Source: Branchiostoma floridae
Lineage: Eukaryota > Chordata > Leptocardii > Amphioxiformes > Branchiostomatidae
DNA length: 64,000 nucleotides
Direction: 5' to 3'
Assembly (NCBI RefSeq): GCF_000003815.2
Contig: NC_049986.1
Coordinates: forward strand, 12,841,876 to 12,905,875
In this document: positions 1-12,700 of the stretch, in pieces
How positions within the stretch are numbered: the stretch's first letter is position 1
How the letters are laid out: each line of letters starts with the position of its first letter
Notes under the pieces: generated by a model
What the model was told of the DNA's origin: nothing
The model's database searches: none
What the model saw: only the letters and a program-made list of their open reading frames with translations
Program-made: the position numbers and the translations under genes

Positions 1-568
1 ATTGTTCAAACATTTTGCTTGGAGAGAAGGGACGTATGAAAGACTACAGCAAAAATGGCCTTCTAGAATTTAAGTTTGCTTCAGATGAGTGCAGTTACAT
101 GCACAAAACATCATAATATTTCACTGGGGCCACCTTAAAACGACCTGCTTGTACTGTGCCACTTTAGGGTAGCAGTGTAAGTTTTATCCACACACAACTA
201 AAACCCCATCAAACTGTTTTCTCCACAAACCTTTATCAACAATTAATCTAGCTGCCTCGATTTATAAACATTAGATAGAACAACTGAACATTTGACGAAG
301 GTTTAAAACTGTACATATAGGTAAATCTTAAAATGTTCATGGTTATTTTATGTTTTGCCATTTTCACAGTGCATTACAAAATAATGACATCGCAAATATG
401 TGTTTTTTGGTTACACCAATTGTTTCAACTGTGAAGTTTAAAAAATACTAGGAAAATCATTTCCACTCCTACCAAATTCAATGCCTAGTACTAATATAAC
501 TGGATTAACGACAACTGAGTGCTAAGTTGAAAGATCAGAAGGTGTAGAGGCCTAGAAGCTCCCCCTAC
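1..568. other. Cip4 intron 7 (partial), no exon seen
   Basis: This AT-rich intron sequence lies downstream of exon 7 on the minus strand. I saw no continuation exon and no clear repeat in it. Confidence 0.7.
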
Positions 569-715
569 CTGCTGAGGGTTGACACTGTTGGCAGCGTTGG
601 TGATCCCATCCAGACATCTGCCGATGATTGGGATGACCTGTCTCTGTGTCTCTGCAAACTTGGCCATGACCTCCCCCATCCTGGTTATTCTCTGCTCATC
701 CATTTCTTGGAGTTG
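569..715 (-). CDS. Cip4: Cip4 coding exon 7 (residues 213-261)
   Basis: It starts [15 protein letters not shown] after acceptor TTTTATAG and ends in NSVNPQQ|GTAGGG. The segment [14 protein letters not shown] is a family hallmark at the end of the F-BAR domain. It is the last exon of the gene inside the window. Confidence 0.93.
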
Positions 716-3700
716 CTATAAAACAAATACGCACATAAGATACTCTCATAAAGATATGATTTTGACAATGGTGAGGGAACATATCACAACTACACTGTGG
801 ATGATTCAATGTCTACAAAGCACAGTACAGTTGTACTTTGTGTCTAGGAGTATCTATTTTCGTAGAATCAAAATTATTTTCATACTTACAGGCATTTTTC
901 ATGGCTCTAAGACATTTTCTAAGTTATGTTTTAGCAAGAGGACATAACTTTGGAATGGCAGGAAAACTTGCATCTAACTATGTTCAATCCCTTTTGAAAC
1001 TATTGATAAAACATTGCTCCAAAACCGTGTTGATTTAGTTTTAAATCTAGGAACCAACTGTGGCCTTGTACTGAAAGATGGAAATTTTGGTGGTTTTATT
1101 TTTAAGGCTTTCTTGGTAACCTCTCCACCAGGTCTTCTTGACACCAGGAATACACCTCCCTTGTATGACTACAGTAGTACATACTACAGAACTAAATGGA
1201 AATTATCTCCCTTTTCCCTTTCTGAAATAAAAGCACAGTGAATGACTTAACAGGAATTTTGTGAAGTGACTAACCTGAAAGACTGCAGGCATGTATGTAG
1301 AAAAGTGGTCACTCTGGTACTTGTTTGTCTGCTGTAGCTGGGCAGCATATTCACTCTTACATTGGTCACTGGTCTGGGTTTTCTGCTGAGCAGTTACACG
1401 GGCCTGCAAGTTCACAAGGATAGAATTGTGTCAGCAAACACTGTACTACATGTAGAGCCAGGGGTTTAAATCCTGTCACAGCTCTGAACTTAAATGTGTT
1501 GTATGTGAAATTGGTAGCAACAAGTGAAATTAAATGTGGTAGCAACATGTTGTTACATAGAAAATGTTGCTACTCCTTGCAGACATACTCATTGTATACG
1601 TTTCTCCAACCTACAATTGATGGTGGGAAAATATTTCTGTCCATTGTGTAATAAAAAATGACTTTTGACATCCAACTTTGCCTTCAACATAAAGACACCA
1701 ACATCATATTGCTCCCTATCATGTGAACTAAAAATTTCCATTGGACCTCAATTTTACTGTGTCAAACAATGGAAACTACTAGTAACTACAGTATGCAGTT
1801 TAAATTTAAAAGAGTTAGATTTGTGTTTCTGCACTGTACACATTTGGCAAGAGCTTGACTTAGGACTAAAAAGAATTATACACGGAGGGCTATGCTGTGA
1901 CCTGTGAAAGTTTAAGTTGCCATCTGCTAATTCAAATCACAGCTTAACCTCAAAGTTTGTGTACGAATGCATGCCAAAGTTCCAAAGTTAACACATGCAG
2001 CCACCTCCGGTGATTTAAAACCTTGATAAGTTTCCAACCACCTTTGTTTGGTAGTGACAGGGCTCCTGCCAGAAACAGGAGATCCTAGTTTCTAAGCCAA
2101 GTTGGCACTGGACAGACGACGCCAAATTTTGGCAAACCAAAAGGTGCATGGCCTTCAGCAAACTTGGCAAAAAATGAAGAACCAGTAGTGTGTAAAACAC
2201 TCCATCCCGAGCCAAACTGACTTTGGGGAATCTTTCAAACAGCAGTAACATGTAGCTATCAGATGGTTTTGACATTGCAATGGAACAAACATGGCAATAG
2301 GACACATGTTTAAGCAGCAATTTGCACCACACTGTGCCAAGTACATGTGACATAATGACATTGTTTACATTTCTATCCGGTTCTCCATTCGGTGGCAAAC
2401 TGTCAAAGAACAACAGTTACTGCTAATAACTGAGGATGTTTTCTCAAATATAACGAGTTCCCCTAAATGACATAGTTGGTTTGTAATGCTTTTGAGTTTC
2501 AAAAATTGCATTCAAGATACATTATGCTGAGTATTACAGAAAGCAGAACTCCATTTCATTTGAAACAAATTGTTGAAAAATACAACAGTTCTGTAAAAAA
2601 ATTTAATTTTCATTCAGCAGTTAAGATGAGTGAGTACAGAGGTTCTGGTAACATTTTTTGTGACAAGTTCTTGTTCCTGTTACAACACCAAGTACATGTA
2701 TGTTCAATCCTCCTAGCGTCAGGTGAATTTGCAGATCCATTTGATAACAAAATAGTGTGTGTGAGTAGAGCTGATTCAATCAGCCTTGACACTTAAGGGG
2801 TTGAAACATGTACATTGACTTCTGCATGCTCACCTTTTCCACATCAGCTTTTGTGACGTTGTTATCGTTGTCTACCTTCTCGTATTGACCCTGCGCCCGC
2901 TCCGCTTCTCTGAAATGCTTTTCGTAATTTTTCTTCGACTGAAAAGGAAGACAAATTGCTGCGTGTCAATTTATTTCAAGACTACAGGAACTACCTCTCA
3001 TAGAGCAATGAGACACAGCAGTGAGATTGCTACATTATTTATTCGAGAGGTCAACAAGATGAAAAAGTCTTTAACGGTTTGACCTGATAATAAAGATAGT
3101 GTCAAGTGCTTAAATATATCAGGCTACAGAATGGCATAAAAAGTCATCTGACTCATGCAAACAGTGCTAAATCTCACCCTCCAAAACAAATATATCAAAG
3201 GGGTCATATGCACTTGAATAGGCAGACGATTTATAGTGGTACAGCTAGCACATAGACACCCACCTTTTCTAGATCCTTGAGTGCAGAATCGTACTTGCTC
3301 TCCAGACTATTGCCTTCTGTTACATGCTGGAAAATAGTATAAAAAGTTCTGTCTCAGTTTAAAGAATGGCCTGACCTGATAGTCAAAGATATCTAGTGTC
3401 AATGTTCTTGTAAACTGTCCGGTGTTGCTGAATTGGAGTTTTGACAGATTTTCCTTTCACCACATACCGTAAATGCTGGTTCAGCATGACATAAGCACCC
3501 TTTTACGTTTACTAAACAACTCTCATTGTGTAAGTTTATACTGTTAATCATAGCAGAATACAATGAATGAAAAGTGCCAAAACTTTTGAAAAGAATAAGC
3601 CCCTTTGGCATGCTCAGGGCTGTTTTGATTTGGTGATTCTTCCTGTGGACATGACATTTTTTCTCTGTGTGTGAATTTTCCTACCATGAACAATCTTCAA

Positions 3701-6700
3701 ACTCACGATGACTAAACATTAACAGAGAAATACATTGCTATTTATATGCAGCATCCTAAAATGGTCATGCACAACCTACGTTTGTAGCATTTGCCCACCA
3801 TACAATCTCGCTATAAAGCAGTTTGAACAATGTTACATGCATACATGTACACAGCTTTTAAATACATATTTGACGTTTACCTTTTTCTTTTCTGCTTTTA
3901 TTTGGGTGACAAGAGAAGCTATTTCTTTGACGACATTTGACAGGAGGTTCTCAGCGATGACCTCATGCTGCCCTGCAATGTCGTTAACCTCGTTAAGCGT
4001 GCTGGCAAACGCCTTGTATGTTGAGTACTTGTAGTCATCTTCATCTTTCTTCTTGGGCTGATACTTCTTTACCAGGCTCCTGGTAAAAGATATCCATTTG
4101 AAATTGTGAAAACTCAGACATATGATATATATATATTAATACAACAACAAAAGAACAGCTTGTAAAATCGTTGATATAAAAAATAGCATACCCATCATCT
4201 AAATGTGCAAATCTGGTAGCACATAATAATCATTATGATGTAGTACATGTAAGTGAGGAACATCTTCTTATGTTTTCATACCCTTTCCCCCCCATCCCTT
4301 GTACCCGGGATCTTTCATCTTCCACTGTCTCCAAAAAAGAAGTGGAACCCACTAACCCAGGACACCTGCTATATTGTATTTTGCACTGTTTGGACCTTTC
4401 ATCTGACCTGCAATTAGCCAACAGGCATTTATTCTATTACTGTGAACAATTTTTTGAGCACACATGAAATTTCAGTCAAATCATACTTTTTCATAAAGTT
4501 TTACAATATACTTGACATATCTCATGTATGGAAATGTCACCATTACCCATGTAATACACTCATTTCTAAACCTAATGACAGTCATGATTTATCCAGGGTA
4601 TAAATGACCGTTGAGACAGTAGAGATGTTATCTAAACTAAAGCATATAGGCTACCCCTGTTCCATTTACATGTTAATTGTTTTAGAAGCCATAAAATGCT
4701 CCATACATATTTCATATGTACTATGAACCTTAATCATAAATCTGTTTACTGAACTTATTTGTGCAAACACTACATAAGAACCAATTTCAACACATAATTA
4801 CAAAATTCAGCCATATCTTTCCCATTTCTATCAAAACCTACCATACTAAATTGTAGTACCTGGTACAGTTAACATTACAGCATAAATATGCTAATCAATA
4901 ACTTTAAGTTAGAATTGAAAAACTCATATAGAGCTACAATACACCAGACATGAAATATCATTTTTTGTTTCCTGGTATAATTTGGGACACTAAGTAAGGT
5001 GCAATATTACAAACTGTTCATATTCTTTGCTGTGATCTTGCAATTTTCTTCTGCCAATTTCATGTAGTAGGTTGGATTTCATGCACTGCTGCCCTCACTT
5101 GAGCTGCATGTACAACTCATTACAAGTTACAACAAATGTTGAATGGAAACTACATTACAAGTAATCAGGGCTGAAAATATCACACTGCAATTTACAACCT
5201 GCAAAACAATTTTTGAGACTGCAAAGAAAAATTTGGGCCCAAACCAACTGGGAACAGATTTGAACCTGGGCTGATTGTTTAAACACATCAGGACAAACAA
5301 ACAAACCAAAAACAATACCTCAAGTTTTATGGAGGCAAGTACATGTAGATGTAACTTGCAGTTTGGCAAGATAGAAGAATAGTGTCTTGGCATTATGAGT
5401 TATATGTTGTAGAAAACAGAAAAACATAAGTTTAACAGGAAGTTGTACTTCCTGCCCTTGATGTAGCTGAGTCAGTATGATGTCACCCTCTCTAGGGGGG
5501 AGGGGGGTTGATTTGGTAATGGCTTGGATTCTGTTTATTATTGGGATATCCCACTGGGAGAAAGGTTCTCTCTCTAAGTACACATTGACAGGTGGATGTG
5601 TTATATGGGACCATATAAGTCTAGACAGTAAATGAACTGTAGGGGATGTAAGATAGTCTACTACTAGTAGGCCAGCATAGAAAGTGGTTGGAGTTTAAGA
5701 CCCCATTCACACTCAGAAAAATGATTCGGATAAAACATTTATCCGAATAAAAAAAATTCTATCCGATCCAAAATTGCGTTCACACTCGTCTCCGGCAATC
5801 CGATTAGTGCGCTCTCAGTCTTATCCGAATGAAACATTATGTTGAGGTCAAAGGGTAACGTCAGTTCTTACAGCTCACAATGGTGGGAATCCACCAACTT
5901 TTGATGCTGTTGTTCCTCTGGAGAATGTTCTGTAGTCGTAGAAGGGAACGCAATCAACGGTCTTTGATCGCCAGAAGGTTTCACCGACAAAGTCTTCTGC
6001 ATATTGGGATAGCTGTAGTACAGCTCAGATTTACGTCACCAGAGCGGCAGACAGAACGATCTGGGAGCGGGAGCGAAGCCATGATTGGTGGAACAACATT
6101 GTGCTTTGAACATTTTCAGAGTCGGACTGGCAGAAAAAAACTTCTAATTGAGCAAACTCACCTTTGATAAGTTGCATCCTATCCACTTAAAGTGAATCCT
6201 ATCCACTTGCGCGTTCACACTGCTGAATCGTACGAATCGAGACTCCCCGCGGCGCAGTTTTATCCACTTCCCGGAGTTCTATCTACCTCCCCGAGGTAGA
6301 TCGCGAGGGATTCGAATCAATGAAATCCAAGTGATTTGGGAGCGTTCATACTGCTAAGTTTTATTCGGATCGGGTAGTTTTATTCGGATAACATGTTTTA
6401 TTCGAATCGTTTTTCTGACTGTGAATGGGGTCTAAGATATGGGTGGGACATTTTTACCCTGAGAATTATGGTCTCATATTCCTCACTAACTAACCATATA
6501 CAACAAAGAATTTGTAGCCAAATGGCTACTACTTTGATAAGGTATATTGAGAATTGCTACTTGCAGTTGTACATTGTTATAGATGTATTATTTATGGCTG
6601 GAATATCAACAACCTATGTTGCCTACATCCAACAATCTAATATTAAGGTTAAGGTTAAAAAGTTGTTGTTATTAATTCTTCAAACATAATCTTAGGAGAG

Positions 6701-9700
6701 AAACAGCCCAATCAAAAAGTTGAGGAAGTATCAGCTTACACAAACATATTCATTTCACATCATATTTTTCTGATGACTACCTAACCAAAACCTTAAATAC
6801 ACTACAATTTCATTTATTTTTTAACTTACAAAGGGGAAAAGAGGCTTCTTGTGGCATTTTAACTTCCTAGTTGAAAGGTTGCTACAAGCCAAAAAAACAC
6901 CACAAACATTTCAAGATTTGTAGTTTTCCCATAAGGCATATCAATGGCATTCTTCAGCTATCCTATTTGCCTTCACTTGAAAACCTGGTACATAATGTAG
7001 CTAATATACCCAGGAGACAACCTAGATCTGTTCACCTCTGCAGAATTCAAGCCTTTATGGACTCATTTCCCTAATTTGACAACAGGGGATCAGCCTGTCA
7101 ACTGGTGCTGATCAGTCAAAATTATATTTATACATACATAATGGGTAAAACCACTTCTCCATTTTGAGGAAGGTTGTTTTTCAAACAATGAATTTTCTAC
7201 GTCAAAAACGAGTTACTTGTCAATGACGAAAGATAATGGCTGTCTGAAACGTCTGACCGTTTCAAAAATCATACCAAGTGGCTTGAGTAACTGCTTTTTG
7301 GCGTATATCATTACCTGGATATCTAACCTTCATTGACGTATAATCAATTGTCTAGTTGAGTTGTATATTTAGGTCTAAGCCATGAAAAGATGACAGGCAA
7401 AAATTATTATAGTTTCTAATCTCCAAGCAGATGTTGTGGAGGCTAACTTGTTATGTTTTCCTAGATGCCCTTTCTTGAAGATAGCCTGCGTACCATCCTA
7501 GTTATTTTTCCCTTCCCCATACTCGCCCCTAACCAACTATAGTCATCTAACTAGGATGACACCCGGGCTATCCCCAGGAGGAAGCTTGGTACAAAATAGG
7601 GAAGAACGAGAAAACAGAAGAATTTACCCTCCCTAACATCTGCTTGAAACTGCCTACCACACTATTGACATACTTGTCAAGTGACGAGTTCTGACAACTG
7701 TTAGATCCTAAAGCACAGTTTCAGCATTTCTCAGGCTAATCAAAATGGACATGAAAAATAACATAGATGCTGTGAATCTTCACCAAATAGCTGATGTCTT
7801 TTACAGCAAGAAATAGTAGATATGTTGTTCAGTAACACAAAGCACACAGATATCTAGTAAAAATCATAGTTTTCATATGTAACCTAGGAATCTGTATGAT
7901 TAGGGGAATGGGACAATGTTTGACTTTCAAGAAAGTATGACTTCGTACAAACATTTTATAACATACGAAAAGGGCACACACACCCTAAATCAATTCTGAC
8001 ATATCCGTCACATTTCTGGATCACAACCCAAGCAGATAATTGACTGAATAGTGAATACCCTAATGACCCAAGCAGAATTCACATCACCTTTTCTGTTATA
8101 AGTACCTAAATGGATAATCCCCATGCGATTTCAGATCCACATAATCAAATTTTTAGGTTTCTCTTTCAACAAGTGATATCTAACTTTTAAAAGCGCTCCA
8201 GAAAATTTCAAAATGAATATACAACTTCAAGTGTTACTTACAAGTGGCAAGCTAACAGAAGATGCCAAAGGAAAAAGACAACCTTACTCAAAACTTCATG
8301 TCATTTGTGTGGTCATGCATGAGGGATCTTTTAACCATAAAAGTGCAGAAAATTATCAAAAGAGCACTGTAGAATCATTTATTTTCACAGGGATTGCATT
8401 ATTTGTGGTAATAGGCTAAAGGAGGTTTTTGCTGAGTTTTAAGTCTGTGGTTGAAACAATTCTGCAGTACACAACTAACATATTGATAAGTAATACACTG
8501 GAAACATTTTTTTGCAGTGTTATGAACTAGCAGTAGAGAGGTCATCACTGCATTATGGTGCATACATTTCAAGATTTACAGTACGAAGACTGAGGTACAT
8601 TTCTATTGAATACCAGGCCTTACCTGAGCTTTTTGGCATATTCCAGTTCAATGGAGCAGCGATCCCTGACAAACTGGCAGTACCTCTCACAGAACTCGAT
8701 CCCGTCCTGCGTCTGCTTCTGTATTCTGTGATACTGATCCTGGAAGACATCAGAGAAGACACATCAATCTGATGCATAAAGTTGGTCTTAGAACCATGCA
8801 GCTGATGACTGGAATTGTTCGGCTCTTTGGACAGCTAAATTTGCCAATAAAACAGTATCATGCTAGCAAATGGTCTATATTATGTATCAATCTATAAATG
8901 ATGCGAGGAAGATGTTCCTATGATGTTGGATAGACCAGCCAGCTATAACAACAGACATGAAATATTTTATCATTTCAGTTTTTCTTGAACAGACATAGGC
9001 ACATCACCTTCTTATAGTAAGTTATGCAGCTTTCTCTTTCTCTCTCTGAATTTCTAGGAGTAGGATACTTGGATATCATTCTTCTACATTGTATATCTAC
9101 AAGTAAAATTATTTACATTATATGATTAACAGTAGCATATCTATATCTCATTAGTGTTGTCACTATCTATAGTATAATTCATGAGGAGGTCGCGGGTTCA
9201 GACATACCAGACAGGGATGGCACAACGTTCATTTATCAGCGACACAACTTTGCTCACAAATCAAGTCACAGCGCACGAAAAATCTGATTACGACAAAGGT
9301 GAGCGCCTTCTGCAATCATCTTGAGAGACAGCCAATCTAATACTAGTCAGAGTCTCACCCATAACTGTCATTCTGTTTTCAAACTATCAACAATCACCAG
9401 TGTGGTGGTAATGTTTTGATTGAAGTATTGACTACTAATACATTGCCTATGGCCCAGGAGGCTAATAAAAGGGAAAAACATTTTTCCGAAGTCGAAATGC
9501 AGTAACAGGGGAGGTCCTGGAATGTTATTCACACAGAATGGCATCACCATCAAATGAAAGTCCAATAATTGAATCAGTCTCTTTCCACTGGGATGTACTG
9601 GTGGCACCAGCTGAATACAAAATAATGGATTTTGGGAGCAGGATAAGAGGACACAAGGCATTAAGCCTGTTATCAAGTCTGGCCGTCAGCCATTTCAGTG

Positions 9701-12700
9701 GCATGGATGAGAGCAGTGGATCTGGGCATGTTGGTGCTGTTTACATACATTGTGCGTACTACATGTTCCTGTAATCCTGTTGAATAATGGGAGGAATGTG
9801 CGATGCATAAGACGACAATGGGTGATGACACATTCCAGGGTGACGTAACTGTATGTCCTAGGCTTTTCTCTATCAGATTTTGATAATACGTGTCGAGGTA
9901 AATAAATGTCATTTGCCATGTTCAAAATCTGACTGGTATACAACAAAATTGAAAAAAAACTGAAAATATCAAATGTTATACTGTTACAAAATATAATAGT
10001 ATTACCCCACGGTGCCTCAAAATATATACATATATGACTCTCTTCTCCTTACATAAATTGCATCAGAGTATTTATAGAATAACACAAAAGTCTTGAAAGT
10101 TCAGGTCAATGCTATATCATGTTGTGCTTGAACTGAAATAACTGTGCTATCATTTGTGAATTGTGCTTTTCATATAGATTAACCTTGGCTGCCAACAACA
10201 GCATTGCAAACAAAAGTGACTCTTCATGCATATATTGAGCCATTCACACTTCATCCCTTATGGGGAGGGAGTTGTTTTCCGGAGCTGCGCAGAAAGTGCC
10301 CAGTGCCTACCCTTAGCCTGTTTCTTTTAGATAATTTTTTTCCCTGGGCAAATTTCGATCACAAAGGTCTATATTTCTGCAAGAGTGACTGAAGCATGTA
10401 TATTTTTAAAATCTTGCCAAAAATTGTGACCTTTGGCATGCTTTGACCTATGAGTGACCTTCATATTCGAGACTGGCACATGGACTGATCCATTAGGGGA
10501 GGGGGTGCAATCCTGACATCATGACAATCATCTGGCTGTAGCTCGTTAAAATGCCGGAGTTGAACTCGGGCTTTTTGAACCAAAACAAACCTAACAAATC
10601 CAGCTTTGCAGTGGGGGTAAAGACTTGAGGTTTGAAATGTAGATAAATGTGTTTTTAAGTGATTGTTTGACATGGCTTAACCATGTAGGGAATGGGCAAT
10701 TCGATTTAGCAGCCCCTCCCCTTATGAGTGTACCACACACGAACAGTCAACACTTGGCATTATTCCAGTTGCCTGATAGTATTTTTAACCCTTTCCCTAC
10801 TGAGGTACCCTTTTGGTGCAAAGTTTGCATTGGCTTCAGGGTCAGGAGCAGGGACGGGGTTAAGGGAAACATAACCTGACAGAGGATACCACCAGGATGG
10901 CCATATTAGGGCCTGTCATGGATATATGGGTATATGGAACCCATAAGAGGTATTGGCTTTACAAAGACCCCATAGATAAAGAAATGACATAACATATAAC
11001 ATTTCATCTAGTCAGAAATACCTTGGCAAACAGGATATATCTATCAATCATTTACCAACAGAATCGCCAAAGACAATAAACAATATTGCTTATCATATAA
11101 CATTAGATTACAATTGGTTAAACATGCCTCTAGTTAAGAATATACACTAATTCTCTTGTGAATATTTTATGAGTCTGATCATAACTGGTAATTTGAATCT
11201 ATCATCAAATTGCAATTTGGACATTCTTTTATCGATTAACAGCCAAAATTTCGGTAATCTAATTAGGAAAGTCTGATACAAACTACTGTACTAACATGGA
11301 CTACACAGCTAGCACTCTTAATAGATACAAAGCCTTCGGCATAGGAGAGAAAAAAACTGCTACCAACCCGTAACCAGCTAGACATCATACATATCTAGGG
11401 GGCGAGGTGGGAGAGATGCTCATAAGTGGTAGTGACCGACCAAGAACCTATGGCTGAGTGTTGAGTGTTGACATGTACATACGTACATCTAGTTGTTTCA
11501 CATCTGATCCAGATGTTTATCTTTTCTTGCATCCTTTCTTGCTCTAACATCATCCCTTTATCTTGGCCCACTTTGATGTGATATCCTTCCCAAGGTTCCT
11601 GTGGAAGGTCCAGCTACCAGGGGAGAGGAACCAGTGACCTATACAGCAGGACTTGACCTGAATTGATGATTTGTAACAGATACATGTACACGTCAAGTGC
11701 ACTAGTACATGCACTGTTCTGCTTGTGTCTTATAAGTTACATGGGGACCTGCATGCCAATTTTCTGTATGGTGTAGGCAAGCAAATTTTGCTTTATGATA
11801 ATTTCAGGGAAAGTTTTTTTGTCCACGTATATCATAGCAAGATGGCCTCATACTTCCTGAATTTAGCACAAACTGCACAATGCAAAGGCAGTCCTACTGA
11901 ATTTAGTATGATGTATTGCCATTCATTAACTTAATGTATGTATCAAATTTAAATATGTCATTTTTTTCATAAGTCAGAAGTGATGTACAATGTACTTCTT
12001 GAATTTTCTAGAGTATTCAAAAACTGCTGTAAAACATATTTGCGTATATGCACAATGTAGCATCTCACCAAACTGGACATGCCATAAATGACTTCCATGT
12101 TGCACACATGATTCTAATTCCAGGGCCAGTGAAACCTACACTATAGATGTTTAACAGCAGGGAACCCTTGTTTTAGATTACAGTAAATTTGAGTAAGCAA
12201 CAACATTCCTGCACAGAATACATGAGATTTTCTCCATTAAGAACCAACTTAACCTGCCATACAACATACACCAGTGTAAAAAGGTTAAAAGGCTATCAAT
12301 AAACATTTAGATTACATGTGGCATCTCAAGCAAAGGTCCTGACATCTCAGATATCCTATGGGATAGGGGATCAAAGTATGACCAATCGCTTAAGCATTAA
12401 AGAAAACACTTGGCCCCCATGATGATAAATTACATCTTAGAGCAAAGGGGCACAGAGTGGGTGATGTCTTGATGTTACAAGATCAGTACATGTAAATGCA
12501 GTGATTTCTTTCTTAATTCTTGGGCCTTACCTTCTCTGCAGTCATACTAAAGGAACAAAAATAACATCATCTTATCCCATCTCACTGTTAGTCAGTGGAA
12601 ATCAAAAGTAACTCAGCAACAACTTTGAAATCACCACTGTCCTCACATTTGCTCAATTGACAAAAATGTTTACTTCCTCCATCATAAATGCATACAAAAG

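Larger units (their letters stand above)
716..3880. other. Cip4 introns 3-6 between exons 7 and 3
   Basis: These introns run 716-1274, 1404-2833, 2939-3263 and 3327-3880. They are AT-rich, with open frames that lack splice or homology support. No repeat family I can name is present. Confidence 0.7.
4080..8623. other. Cip4 intron 2, with a Harbinger element and a foldback element
   Basis: Apart from the elements at 5699-6432 and 7482-7570, the intron is AT-rich unique-looking sequence. I could not support any exon in it. Confidence 0.7.

Noticed and set aside
10255-10740. Possible element bounded by TTATGGGGAGGG and CCTCCCCTTATG
   Set aside because: The ends are short and a third copy of the string lies inside; no target duplication was found.
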